DNA from: Gluconobacter cerevisiae
Lineage (GTDB): Bacteria > Pseudomonadota > Alphaproteobacteria > Acetobacterales > Acetobacteraceae
DNA: 64,000 bases
Direction: 5' to 3'
NCBI RefSeq assembly: GCF_015244675.1
Contig: NZ_JABCQO010000005.1
Coordinates: 1-64,000 of the forward strand
Within the stretch, counting starts at the first letter, position 1. The number at the start of each line of letters is the position of its first letter. The notes under the pieces are model-generated. The model was not told the origin of the DNA and made no database searches. It worked only from the letters and a program-made list of their open reading frames with translations. Position numbers and translations under genes: made by a program. Shown piece by piece: positions 26,713-36,121 of this stretch.

Positions 26713-27798
26713 TTAAGCGTCTAGAAGTTCTTTTGAAAGCTCCACATGCTTCCGGGCATATTGCACGGAATTAATGGTATTTTTTACGCGCTCCTGAGCA
26801 GTTTCAGTCCTTTGCAAAGCGCCAGACGGGTCGGCACGCACAGCAGAAATCGCCTCCGCAAGCGCTTTCGGATTCTTCGTCGGCACATAAAGCACGGAAT
26901 CTGAGTCGAAATAATCCGTCAGCCCACCACAGTCTGAAGAAATGACCGGGACCCCAAGAATAATGGCTTCCTCTACCACTGTGATTCCAGAAGCATGTCG
27001 ATTGGATTGGAGAGGAACAACAACGATATCAGCCTCAGAGTAAAGACCAATCAACTCGACATTATCTTTCGCACGCACAAGTGTGACGTTTGAAATATTC
27101 TTCGATGCCTCAAATGCAGCGCGGGCACTGCTCGCAATACTGAATTCAACATCCGGTAATGCCTTTGCAGCAGCACAGAAGGTTTTCCAGTCTCTATGCT
27201 CGTCGTTGCCAAGCGAAAGAACCTTGAGCTTTTTGCCTTGGCAGGTTTTGCGAGCAGGCTTCATATCATCTGCTCGGATACCGAAACGCACCTGCTCGAT
27301 CCACAGATTTGGAAACAGGCGCTGTCCGTCTTCCAGATTGCAGACTGAATGGACCGTCAACAGATCGAGATGTTGCATAAGAAACCGAAAGAACCACCGT
27401 CTCCAGAAAGGCTGTTTGCGCCACCGATCCATCAACCAGACGACCTGCCCAAGAATTTTCGGTCTGTGTACAGGTTTCAGAATTCGAAAAAGCAGAAGAA
27501 CAGACAAAGTCTGCGATTCTGTATGTGTCCAGACCACATCAGCCGCGAGCATTTGTTTGCGATTGCGCCATGCGTGGACGAAATCGAAACCGAATATGGC
27601 TCGCACACTATAACGTAATAATTTCTGAAATAGATTTTCGTGCTGGTCTTCTGAATAGACGATTTTTACGTCGTCTGAAGCAACTCGGGAATAGCCATAA
27701 GCCTGCTCCTCGTTCAGCCCCAGAATACGGCCTGCTTTCCAACTCTCTCGCCAGGTTTTTCCTCCAAAACCGTACGCAAGCTGCACAAAAACTTTCAT
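26713..27798 (-). CDS. Glycosyltransferase family 4-like protein
   Basis: A 361-residue GT-B glycosyltransferase. The C-terminal donor-binding half is recognisable: LKVLSLGNDEHRDWKTFCAA, YSEADIVVVPLQSNRHASGI, VVEEAIILGVPVISSDCGGL and a final Glu-rich helix, with the EX7E-like pattern. The N-terminal half has KVFVQLAYGFGG and a membrane-associated basic patch (RWRKQPFWRRWFFRFLM). The ATG at 27798 is chosen over a TTG at 27804. Its DNA is visibly less GC-rich than its neighbours and no pathway gene adjoins it, suggesting transfer. Sugar and acceptor unknown. Confidence 0.75.
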   Translation of the reverse strand: MKVFVQLAYGFGGKTWRESWKAGRILGLNEEQAYGYSRVASDDVKIVYSEDQHENLFQKLLRYSVRAIFGFDFVHAWRNRKQMLAADVVWTHTESQTLSVLLLFRILKPVHRPKILGQVVWLMDRWRKQPFWRRWFFRFLMQHLDLLTVHSVCNLEDGQRLFPNLWIEQVRFGIRADDMKPARKTCQGKKLKVLSLGNDEHRDWKTFCAAAKALPDVEFSIASSARAAFEASKNISNVTLVRAKDNVELIGLYSEADIVVVPLQSNRHASGITVVEEAIILGVPVISSDCGGLTDYFDSDSVLYVPTKNPKALAEAISAVRADPSGALQRTETAQERVKNTINSVQYARKHVELSKELLDA

Positions 27799-28105
27799 AA
27801 ACAATATCCAACTGTAATACTTAAAAAGTACTTAATTTTTAAGGTAACATCAACGAGAAATCATAGGAAATATAAATTCCATCCGGTTTTACCGAACGCT
27901 GGATGGCCTCATTTTCTGACTAGAATGAAAACCAGATTCGTTTTTTTGTGTTCAGGCTGGCTGTTCGTGTCTGTGTCTTTAGAGAAACAGTCGTGGCGAA
28001 ACGTACCGCATATCAGCGCTAAAATTGGCGAATCATTTTGACACTCAGTGCCATAATGTGGACAGGAGACTTCAGCCTACCCATACCGACTGATCAGGAT
28101 CGCTC
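27799..28105. other. AT-rich intergenic region before siderophore receptor
   Basis: No gene seen. Near the glycosyltransferase start there is a perfect dyad CTTAAAAA (27820-27827) / TTTTTAAG (27836-27843), and further on CCATCC (27879-27884) / GGATGG (27901-27906). A TTGACA hexamer occurs near 28040 but no properly spaced -10 is obvious. Divergent promoters must lie here. Confidence 0.45.
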
Positions 28106-30313
28106 ATGAAATCCGCACGCCTGCTGCTTTGTCTTTTTTCCGGATCTGTCCTGAGCAGTATGCCCGCTTTCGCAGCGGAGACACAACCACCCTCCAAAAC
28201 CAAAACAGCCGTCCCCGCACCAGTATCTCTTGCCGGATTGCGAGCGCCCAAAGCCGAAACCATCACAGTTCGCAGCCGCAACGGCTCTGGCACCGCTGCG
28301 GATTATCTGAACAAAGACGTAGCTTTGGGGCCGCTCGGCACGCGTTCCGTGCTGGATACGCCGATGTCCATCATGGTTGTTCCGCATGATGTGCTGGTGA
28401 ACCAGCAGAGCCGCAACATCAACGATCTCGTGGCGTATGTGCCGTCCGCACAGCTTGAAATGCGCGGCGATCCGAACACCAGCCGCCCGCAGTCCCGCGG
28501 CTTCGAGGGCGATGTGATTGCCAACACCCGCATGGACGGGTTGAACATGGTCATCACCACCCCCTACGCCGCCGAGCAGTTTGACAGCCTTCAGGTTCTG
28601 AACGGTCTGGCAGGTGCGCTTTACGGACCCCAGAACCCGGCGGGTACGTTCGACTTCACGCTCAAGCGCCCGACAGACCGCATGACCGAACGTTTCGTTG
28701 TAGGAACGGATTCCATCGGCTCTCCGCTGGAAAGCGCGGATGTTTCAGGACGCGTCGGCAAGAACAAATGGTTCGGTTACCGCCTGAACCTGCTGAACCA
28801 GAACGGCGAAGGCTATGTCGAAGGTTCGCATCTGCGGCGCGATCTCGTCAGCGGCGATTTCGACATTCACCTCTCGGACAAGACCGTCATCCAGCTTGAT
28901 GCCAGCCAGTACACCTATGCCGAGCGCGGCTATCCGGGCGGTTTCGCCTACAGCACCGCGATCCAGCTGCCTCAGGCACCGGATCTAAGCCAGAAAGGTT
29001 ATGGCCAGCCGCAGGCGGGCTACAATATGGAAACCGATACGGCCATGGCCAAAATCATCCATAATTTCAATGACAACTGGAGTCTCAAGCTCGGCGGACT
29101 GTGGCAGAATGCGGCGCGCAACGTCTTCAGCACGTCCAACCAGCTCCTCAATTCCTCAGGCCTCTACCGCCAGACGATTTCAGCAGCCCTCACGGCCAAT
29201 GATTTCGTCGCGGGCAGCAACATGGCCTATTTGAACGGTAAATTCCGCACTGGACCGCTACGACACCAGATCGAACTCGGGACGAACGGTTATATGATGG
29301 GGAACTACAACCCCACTTCTTCCACTGGCACCATTACGCTGGGTGAAGCAACGATCGGCCACCCCAAGAGCTTCTCAAGCGTGCAGCCTTATTATTCCGG
29401 TCGCTACAAATCCGCTGATACGATGAACCAGTCGCTGCTGGCGGGCGATACCATTTCGCTGGGCAAACACTGGTCGATCATGGGCTCCCTCGCCTGGAGC
29501 TGGCTGAGCACGAACAACTACGCCAAGACCGGCACCAAAACATCCAGCTACACCCGTTCGGCCGCCTTCAGCCCGATGACGAGCCTGATGTACAAGCCAA
29601 CGGACAGCCAGACGTTGTATTTCACATGGGGGCGCTCGCTTCAGGCGGGAACGACCGCACCCGTGGGGTCGGTCAACGTGAATGACGTCACGGCGCCGCT
29701 GCGCTCGGAAGAATATGAAGTCGGCTATAAAATCCTGATTGCCAAGCGCATACAGGTCAATATTGCCGGTTTCCGCATGTCCCGTCCGTTCGCCTTCACA
29801 GATCCGGTCACGAAAGTCTATGCCAATTACGGCACACAGCGGAATTATGGCGCCGAATTTCAGGCATCGGGCAACATCACCGATAACCTGACATTTCTTG
29901 GTGGCATGACATGGCTGGACGCGCAGATGCTGGGCACAGGTTCGTCGCTGACAGCCAACAAGCAGGTTGTGGGCGTCCCGCCACTGATGGCGAATGCGCT
30001 GCTGGATTATCGCCTGCCGTTCCTTAAAGGCGCAGCCGTCAACGCGAATGTTCATTACATGGGCCGTCGCGCTGCCAATGTTTACAATACGACCTTCGCG
30101 CCGTCTTACGTCACGCTGGATCTGGGCGCACGGTATGCGACACATGCCTATGGCCAGCCGCTGGTGTTTCGCTTTGGTGTGAATAACGTGACGAACCAGA
30201 GCTACTGGGCGTCCGTCTATCCGTCCAGCATCAACGGCGTCAGCAATGCTACGAACTCCGCCGTGGCCGGTCTGCCGCGGACATACCATTTCAGCATCGA
30301 ACTGGACCTCTGA
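28106..30313 (+). CDS. TonB-dependent siderophore receptor
   Basis: A 735-residue outer-membrane receptor of the FhuA/FpvA type. Signal peptide residues 1-23 (SMPAFA), a TonB-box-like AETITVRSRNG near residue 50, a plug with LDTPMSIMVVPHDVL, PQSRGFEGD, VLNGLAGALYGPQNPAG, and a 22-strand barrel ending in the aromatic-rich TYHFSIELDL. Imports a ferric siderophore using TonB energy. It converges on a TetR gene with a 7-bp gap. No siderophore biosynthesis or ABC importer is nearby, so it likely takes up a foreign siderophore. Confidence 0.9.
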   Translation: MKSARLLLCLFSGSVLSSMPAFAAETQPPSKTKTAVPAPVSLAGLRAPKAETITVRSRNGSGTAADYLNKDVALGPLGTRSVLDTPMSIMVVPHDVLVNQQSRNINDLVAYVPSAQLEMRGDPNTSRPQSRGFEGDVIANTRMDGLNMVITTPYAAEQFDSLQVLNGLAGALYGPQNPAGTFDFTLKRPTDRMTERFVVGTDSIGSPLESADVSGRVGKNKWFGYRLNLLNQNGEGYVEGSHLRRDLVSGDFDIHLSDKTVIQLDASQYTYAERGYPGGFAYSTAIQLPQAPDLSQKGYGQPQAGYNMETDTAMAKIIHNFNDNWSLKLGGLWQNAARNVFSTSNQLLNSSGLYRQTISAALTANDFVAGSNMAYLNGKFRTGPLRHQIELGTNGYMMGNYNPTSSTGTITLGEATIGHPKSFSSVQPYYSGRYKSADTMNQSLLAGDTISLGKHWSIMGSLAWSWLSTNNYAKTGTKTSSYTRSAAFSPMTSLMYKPTDSQTLYFTWGRSLQAGTTAPVGSVNVNDVTAPLRSEEYEVGYKILIAKRIQVNIAGFRMSRPFAFTDPVTKVYANYGTQRNYGAEFQASGNITDNLTFLGGMTWLDAQMLGTGSSLTANKQVVGVPPLMANALLDYRLPFLKGAAVNANVHYMGRRAANVYNTTFAPSYVTLDLGARYATHAYGQPLVFRFGVNNVTNQSYWASVYPSSINGVSNATNSAVAGLPRTYHFSIELDL

Positions 30314-30320
30314 GCGAGGT

Positions 30321-30962
30321 TCAGCCTGAACTCATCGGAAAATCGTTCTGCCACAGCAGGGGCTGAAGCGTGAAGGTCCGGCGCAGGATGGTTTCCAGAT
30401 CTGAGCGACCTTCGGTTTTGACCCATTCATCCAAAGCTGTGCGGAACGTCGCAATCGCCGTCCGGGCCAGCAAACGGGCCACGAGGGACGGCATTTCCGT
30501 CGCGGGCAACCGGGCAATCAGGGCTGAGGCGAGGGTCTCCTCCCATTCGGAATACCGGCGTAGTGCCATGTCACGCAGTGTGGGCGTCTGCTCCACCAGC
30601 CTGACGACGGCATAGGCATCCATCCGGTCGGACGAATAACAGGCGACGACCGGCACCAGTCCTGCCAGTACGGCATCTTGTAAAGGAACATCGAGCGGCA
30701 CGGCGCGAATGGCGTCGGTCAGGATCGTGGTGACACCGTGGGTCCAGGCGAGAATAATGTCCGCCTTACCAGGAAAGTAACGAAACAGCGTCCGGCGTGA
30801 AATCTTCGCGGCTTCTGCGATTTCGTCGACGGATGTTTCTTCATAACCATAAGTCGAAAACAGGCGCATGGCCTCGCGCACCAGCGCGGCATGGGTACGG
30901 TCCTTCTTGCGCTGCCGCAGCGGTCCGTCCTGTTCGCCATCCTGTTGTACGTCTGTTGTCAT
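30321..30962 (-). CDS. TetR-family transcriptional regulator
   Basis: A 213-residue TetR/AcrR regulator. After a charged N-terminus (QRKKDRTH) comes the helix-turn-helix ALVREAMRLFSTYGYEETSV, DEIAEAAKISRRTLFRYF, then an all-helical ligand domain. The C-terminal domain resembles the MftR-like group (SSDRMDAYAVVRLVEQTPTL). It is the only regulator near the siderophore receptor but the two are convergent, so control is not implied by layout. Confidence 0.88.
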   Translation of the reverse strand: MTTDVQQDGEQDGPLRQRKKDRTHAALVREAMRLFSTYGYEETSVDEIAEAAKISRRTLFRYFPGKADIILAWTHGVTTILTDAIRAVPLDVPLQDAVLAGLVPVVACYSSDRMDAYAVVRLVEQTPTLRDMALRRYSEWEETLASALIARLPATEMPSLVARLLARTAIATFRTALDEWVKTEGRSDLETILRRTFTLQPLLWQNDFPMSSG

Positions 30963-31040
30963 GCCGTCCAGTTATCTCGAAGTCCATAACGAGCATACAC
31001 CCGATGTGCTGAACCGTTCCAGCGGGCGAAAACCAGCACT

Positions 31041-31403
31041 TCAGGATATAAGCTGATAACGCGCCCGGATCAGCACGTCATTTTCCAGTTGCTGTCGGAG
31101 CGACGACATCTCCTGCGGCGCGGTCAGAACCGCCACTTCCTGAAAAAACGGACGCCTGCCCGTCACCCGCTCCTGAAAAACCTGCGCCAGAATCATGACC
31201 ACCGGAGCGCGGCTACAACACAGGCATCCCGTGGCATGACGGTTCCTGAACGGCGACGGTGCTGGAATGTCGGCGACATCGCCCCATGTCTCCTCAGGGG
31301 ATGCAGTGCCGATCAGCAACGCGTGACGTCTGCGCTCTTGCGACCATGAACATGGTCCGGACAGGATGCTCAAGGGAATCAAAGACGTGCGGGACGAGGT
31401 CAT
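31041..31403 (-). CDS. CobW-like mini-protein lacking the GTPase P-loop
   Basis: A 120-residue protein that looks like a shortened COG0523 (CobW/ZNG1) metallochaperone. It begins like the family (SLIPLSILSG), but the expected P-loop is replaced by PCSWSQERRR. It keeps a GCLCC metal motif (residues 59-63) in the right context, followed by a helix like the family's and ends QLENDVLIRARYQL, the point before the VVD strand. The start at 31403 has GAGG 5 bases upstream; an ATG at 31442 is possible. It diverges from cobalamin-dependent metH, hinting at a link to cobalt/zinc or B12 use. Function not known. Confidence 0.6.
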   Translation of the reverse strand: MTSSRTSLIPLSILSGPCSWSQERRRHALLIGTASPEETWGDVADIPAPSPFRNRHATGCLCCSRAPVVMILAQVFQERVTGRRPFFQEVAVLTAPQEMSSLRQQLENDVLIRARYQLIS

Positions 31404-31525
31404 TCCGTCCTCTGTAGCAGGCGCGGCACATCCAAGCAGCATTTTCGTATTCCGATTTTCATATCCCCGACTCTTTGCCGCCGCGCAGGCGTTTTGCTAC
31501 ACCGTCCCTGCCTCTCGCTGCGTAT

Positions 31526-31565
31526 GGAGGCGCTGCCTTGATCGCGGGTTCCCGAACCCGCCTCC
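31526..31565 (+). promoter_or_regulatory. Structured metH leader
   Basis: Upstream of metH, GGAGGC (31526-31531) can pair with GCCTCC (31560-31565), and inside it GCGGGTT (31544-31550) forms a perfect stem with AACCCGC (31555-31561) around CCCG; the two pairings share two bases. The GGAGGCGCTGC stretch recalls the conserved core of S-adenosylhomocysteine riboswitches, which occur before metH genes, but the second conserved half was not found. It may be just a local hairpin or an attenuator. Confidence 0.3.
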
Positions 31566-31595
31566 CGTCCTTTCCAGCTACAGAGCCTGCTGCCC

Positions 31596-34500
31596 ATGTC
31601 TTCACGCCCCCATCTGCTTGACGCCCTCACCGATCAGGTCCTGCTCTGTGATGGCGGTATGGGGTCCCGGGTGCAGATGCTGGATCTCGAAGTCGAGCGC
31701 GATTACTGGGGACAGGAAAACTGTACGGAAATCCTGAACCTTTCGCGTCCGGAACTCGTCCGTGAAATCCATCGCGGCTATTTCGAGGCCGGGGCGGATA
31801 TGGTGGAAACGAACACGTTCGGCGGCTCCATTGTCACGCTGGCGGAGTTCGGGCTGCAGGACCGCACACGGGAAATCAACCGTACGGCTGCGACGCTGGC
31901 CCGTGAGGCGGCCGAAACGTTCTCCGACGGACGGCACCGCTACGTCATGGGATCCATCGGGCCGGGTACGAAACTGCCGACGCTGGGCAACATTGCCTAT
32001 GATGATCTGGAAGCCGGTCTGGTCGAACAGTGCCGCGGTCTGATCGATGGCGGCGTGGACGGGTTTCTGATCGAGACATGTCAGGACACGCTTCAGATCA
32101 AGGCGGCCGTGAATGCTGCCAAGATTGCTCGGATCGAACTGGGTTCGGATGCGCCGATTTTCGTGCAGGTCACGGTCGAGACCACGGGCACGCTGCTGGT
32201 CGGCCCCGATATCGCCGCGGCTGCCACGACCGTTCAAGCGCTGGACGTCCCCTCGCTCGGCCTGAACTGCGCGACCGGCCCGCAGGAAATGGGCGAGCAT
32301 GTCCGCTGGCTGTCGGAAAACTGGCCCGGTCTCATTTCCATGCAGCCCAATGCCGGTCTGCCCGAGCTTGTGGACGGCAAGACTGTCTATCCGCTCAGCC
32401 CCGAGGAAATGGCCGCCTGGATGGAGCGCTTCGTTCAGGAAGACGGGCTGAACCTGATCGGCGGCTGCTGCGGCACATCCACGCCGCATATTCAGGCGCT
32501 GGACGGGATGCTGCGTCGCCTTGGCGGCACGAAACTGCGCCCCACCCCGGTCAAGCGCAGTACGGTCTGGATGCCGTCGGTCTCCAGCCTCTATACGCAA
32601 ACGCCACTGCGTCAGGAGAACAGCTATTTCTCCATCGGCGAGCGCTGCAACGCCAACGGCTCCAAGAAATGGCGAGAACTTCAGGAAGCCAATGACTGGG
32701 ACGGCTGCGTCGCCATCGGGCGCGAACAGGCCGCCGAGGGTTCCAACGCGCTTGATATCTGCACGGCGTTCGTCGGACGCGATGAAGTCCGGGAAATGAA
32801 CGAGGTCGTCACGCGTTTCACATCTTCCGTGAATGCGCCGCTGGTGATTGATTCCACCGAAACCCCCGTCATTGAAGCCGCACTCAAGCGGCATGGCGGC
32901 AAGCCGATCATCAACTCGATCAATTTCGAGGACGGTGAAGAGCAGGCACATGCCCGCATGAAGCTGGCGCGAAAATTCGGCGCAGCGATGATTGCGCTCA
33001 CGATCGACGAAGTCGGCATGGCGAAGGAGCCGCAGGACAAGCTGCGCATCGCCGAACGTCTGGTCGATTTCGCCTGCACCCAGTACGGCTTGCCGCAATC
33101 CGACCTGATGATCGACCCGCTGACCTTCACCATCGCGACGGGCGTTGAAGACGACCGCAAGCTGGGGCAGTGGACGCTTGAGGGCATCAAGCTGATCCGC
33201 GACAAATTCCCCGACATCCAGATCATTCTCGGCCTGTCGAACATCTCCTTCGGCCTGAACCCGGCCGCGCGTGCGGTGTTGAATTCGGTATTTCTCGACC
33301 ATGCCGTCAAGGCGGGCATGACGGGCGCGATCGTGCATGTGTCCAAAATCCGTCCCCTGCATCTGATCGCAGCTGAAGAGGTCAAGGTCGCGGAAGACCT
33401 GATCTTCGACCGCCGTACCGAGGACTACGATCCGCTTCAGAAACTTCTGGAACTGTTCGCCGGACGCAAAGCCGCCGATGCCGTGAAAAAGCGCCGTGCG
33501 GACACGCCGGCAGGGCGCCTGAAGAACCGGATTGTCGATGGTGACCGCAAGGGCATCGAGCAGGATCTGGAAGACGCGATGGCGGAAATGCCCGCGCTGG
33601 ACATCATCAACAATGTCCTGCTGGACGGCATGAAGGTCGTGGGCGAGCTGTTTGGCTCGGGCAAGATGCAGCTTCCGTTCGTATTGCAGTCTGCCGAGAC
33701 GATGAAGACTGCCGTCGCCTGGCTTGAGCCGCATATGGAGCGTACGGAAGGCCAGCATCGCGGCACGATGGTGCTCGCGACTGTCAAGGGTGACGTGCAC
33801 GATATCGGCAAGAACCTCGTGGACATCATCCTGACCAATAACGGCTATCAGGTCATCAATCTGGGCATCAAGGTGCCCCTCGCGGACATGATCGCAGCCG
33901 TGAAGGAACACAAGGCCGATGCGCTGGGCATGTCCGGGCTTCTGGTGAAGTCCACGGTCATCATGCGCGAAAATCTTGCCGAAATGCATCGTCAGGGATT
34001 TGACGTTCCGGTCATTCTCGGCGGTGCGGCCCTGACACGCAATTACGTCGAGGAAGAATGCGCCCGCTCCTATGGCGCAGGCGAGCCGGGACGTGTGGCC
34101 TATGCGCGCGATGCGTTCGACGGTCTGGGCCTGATGGACAAGATCGCCAACAACGAAATCGACAGTTATCTGGGCGCCATCCAGACGCGCCGCGCCAGCC
34201 AAGCGAGCCGAAAGACGGAACGCGCACCGGAAATCGCAGAGACGCGGGGTTTTGGTGAGGTGGACCGTGAAGCCGCAAAGGCGCGGCGTGAGCGCATTTC
34301 AGGTTCCGAGCCTGTCATTACACCGCCCTTCTGGGGTGCACGCGTTCTGGAAGCGGCGCCGAATGCGGTTCTGCCGTTTCTCAATGAGCGGTCGCTGTAC
34401 CAGTTTCAGTGGGGCTTCCGGAAACAGGGCCGCTCGCTCGACGAGTTCATGGAATACGCCAAGATCGAACTGCGCCCTGTGCTCAAGCGGATGCTGGCGC

Positions 34501-35102
34501 TAAGTGCGGAGCAGGACATCATCAAGCCGCAGGCGATCTATGGGTACTGGAAAGCTGCGGGTGACGGGAACGATCTCGTGCTGTTCGAAGAGGACGGCAG
34601 GACGGAAGCCGCACGGTTTGCCATGCCGCGCCAGCCCAAGGATGACGGCGAGTGCATCGCTGACTTCGTGCGGGACATCAGCGATGACGTCCGCGATGTG
34701 ATCGGGCTTCAGGTCGTAACGGTCGGGCAGAAAGCGTCCGATCTGGCGCGGGTGTGGTTCGAGGACAACCGCTACCAGGACTATCTGTACCTGCACGGCC
34801 TGTCGGTCGAGATGGCGGAAGCGATGGCGGAATACACCCACAAGCGCATCCGCGCCGAACTGGGCTTCGCGGGCGACGACAACCGCGACATGGAAAAGCT
34901 GCTGTCGCAGTCCTATCGCGGCTCTCGCTACTCTTTCGGCTATCCCGCCTGCCCGCGGCTTGAGGATCAGGAACCGATCCTGAAAATGCTGGATGCCGAA
35001 CGCATCGGCGTGTCGCTTTCGGACGGCTATCAGTTGCACCCTGAACAGTCGACATCAGCGCTCGTGATGCTGAATCCGCGTGCAAAATATTTCACCGTCT
35101 GA
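31596..35102 (+). CDS. metH: Cobalamin-dependent methionine synthase
   Basis: A 1168-residue single-chain MetH with all four modules: homocysteine-binding barrel with zinc ligands Cys225, Cys291 and Cys292 (GLNCATGP, GGCCGTS); pterin-binding barrel (FSIGERCNANGSKKW onward); cobalamin domain with DVHDIGKN (His735 as lower axial ligand); and the C-terminal SAM-dependent reactivation domain with SRYSFGYPACP. It methylates homocysteine from 5-methyl-tetrahydrofolate via methylcobalamin in the cytosol. Slightly shorter than E. coli (1227). Upstream are a CobW-like gene and a structured leader; purU follows 39 bp on. Confidence 0.97.
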   Translation: MSSRPHLLDALTDQVLLCDGGMGSRVQMLDLEVERDYWGQENCTEILNLSRPELVREIHRGYFEAGADMVETNTFGGSIVTLAEFGLQDRTREINRTAATLAREAAETFSDGRHRYVMGSIGPGTKLPTLGNIAYDDLEAGLVEQCRGLIDGGVDGFLIETCQDTLQIKAAVNAAKIARIELGSDAPIFVQVTVETTGTLLVGPDIAAAATTVQALDVPSLGLNCATGPQEMGEHVRWLSENWPGLISMQPNAGLPELVDGKTVYPLSPEEMAAWMERFVQEDGLNLIGGCCGTSTPHIQALDGMLRRLGGTKLRPTPVKRSTVWMPSVSSLYTQTPLRQENSYFSIGERCNANGSKKWRELQEANDWDGCVAIGREQAAEGSNALDICTAFVGRDEVREMNEVVTRFTSSVNAPLVIDSTETPVIEAALKRHGGKPIINSINFEDGEEQAHARMKLARKFGAAMIALTIDEVGMAKEPQDKLRIAERLVDFACTQYGLPQSDLMIDPLTFTIATGVEDDRKLGQWTLEGIKLIRDKFPDIQIILGLSNISFGLNPAARAVLNSVFLDHAVKAGMTGAIVHVSKIRPLHLIAAEEVKVAEDLIFDRRTEDYDPLQKLLELFAGRKAADAVKKRRADTPAGRLKNRIVDGDRKGIEQDLEDAMAEMPALDIINNVLLDGMKVVGELFGSGKMQLPFVLQSAETMKTAVAWLEPHMERTEGQHRGTMVLATVKGDVHDIGKNLVDIILTNNGYQVINLGIKVPLADMIAAVKEHKADALGMSGLLVKSTVIMRENLAEMHRQGFDVPVILGGAALTRNYVEEECARSYGAGEPGRVAYARDAFDGLGLMDKIANNEIDSYLGAIQTRRASQASRKTERAPEIAETRGFGEVDREAAKARRERISGSEPVITPPFWGARVLEAAPNAVLPFLNERSLYQFQWGFRKQGRSLDEFMEYAKIELRPVLKRMLALSAEQDIIKPQAIYGYWKAAGDGNDLVLFEEDGRTEAARFAMPRQPKDDGECIADFVRDISDDVRDVIGLQVVTVGQKASDLARVWFEDNRYQDYLYLHGLSVEMAEAMAEYTHKRIRAELGFAGDDNRDMEKLLSQSYRGSRYSFGYPACPRLEDQEPILKMLDAERIGVSLSDGYQLHPEQSTSALVMLNPRAKYFTV

Positions 35103-35141
35103 AGACGGCAGATTTTAATTAAAGACGGGAAAAGACCTTCC

Positions 35142-36020
35142 ATGACGGCCTCTTCAGTTGCGCAGACGACCTATGTTTTGACGCTTTCCTGCCCCAACCG
35201 CCCCGGTATTGTGGCGGCCATCAGCGGGAAACTTGCGGAACTGGACGCCAACATCACGGAAGCTCAGCAGTTCGATGACCGGGACAGCACGGTCTTTTTC
35301 ATGCGGATCGTTTTCGAAGTCGCACAAGGCCGGACCAGCATGCAACAACTCCGGGAGGCACTGGCCGTTCTGGGAAACATCTTCAGCATGGACTGGGCCC
35401 TGCATGACCGGAGCGTAAAGCCGAAGGTCCTGCTGATGGTCTCACGCTTCGATCACTGTCTGGTCGATCTGCTGTATCGCTGGCGCATCGGAGAACTGCC
35501 GATCGAGCCGGTCGGCATCGTGTCGAACCATCCGCGCGACGTTTTTGCGGATCTGGATTTCTACGGCATTCCGTTCCATCACGTCCCCGTCACGAAAGAA
35601 ACAAAGCCCGCACAGGAAGCGCGTGTGCTGGATCTGCTGGCATCGAGCGGTGCCGAACTGGTCATTCTCGCGCGTTACATGCAGGTTCTGTCAAACGAAA
35701 TGGCCGCCAGCCTGTCCGGTCGCTGCATCAACATCCACCATTCCTTCCTGCCCGGCTTCAAGGGGGCGCGGCCCTACCATCAGGCTTTTGCCCGCGGCGT
35801 GAAACTGATCGGCGCGACGGCCCATTACGTCACGCGAGATCTGGATGAAGGCCCGATCATCGAACAGGATGTGGAGCGTATTTCCCATGCTCACACGCCC
35901 GATGACCTGATCCGCAAAGGACGCGATATCGAACGCCGTGTTCTGGCACGTGCCGTCCGATATCACATCGAACGCCGGACCATTATCAACGGTAGCCGCA
36001 CAGTCGTCTTTACAACCTGA
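35142..36020 (+). CDS. purU: Formyltetrahydrofolate deformylase
   Basis: A 292-residue PurU: an N-terminal ACT domain ([20 protein letters not shown], about residues 8-85) and a formyltransferase-fold hydrolase with catalytic Asn/His in [16 protein letters not shown] and Asp in [11 protein letters not shown]. It hydrolyses 10-formyl-THF to formate and THF, balancing one-carbon pools and responding to methionine and glycine in E. coli. Its place 39 bp after metH, same strand, suggests co-transcription for folate recycling. Confidence 0.95.
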   Translation: MTASSVAQTTYVLTLSCPNRPGIVAAISGKLAELDANITEAQQFDDRDSTVFFMRIVFEVAQGRTSMQQLREALAVLGNIFSMDWALHDRSVKPKVLLMVSRFDHCLVDLLYRWRIGELPIEPVGIVSNHPRDVFADLDFYGIPFHHVPVTKETKPAQEARVLDLLASSGAELVILARYMQVLSNEMAASLSGRCINIHHSFLPGFKGARPYHQAFARGVKLIGATAHYVTRDLDEGPIIEQDVERISHAHTPDDLIRKGRDIERRVLARAVRYHIERRTIINGSRTVVFTT

Positions 36021-36121
36021 ACGCGGCTTTTCTTCAACACGACACATAAATTTCGCACGACACCTGGAATATTCTCTCATAGATTTGGCTCGGCATTTCC
36101 ACATCCGGCAGCAATATTCAG

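Noticed and set aside
27799-28105. Insertion sequence remnant in the AT-rich gap
   Set aside because: The short dyads are not terminal repeats of an element, no transposase fragment and no flanking target duplication were seen.
31443-31595. Cobalamin riboswitch before metH
   Set aside because: The conserved B12-box was not seen and the leader is too short for the class.
31602-34202. 866-codon open frame on the minus strand opposite metH
   Set aside because: It is a mirror of GC-rich metH codons; no domain, no ribosome site, and MetH is unmistakable on the other strand.
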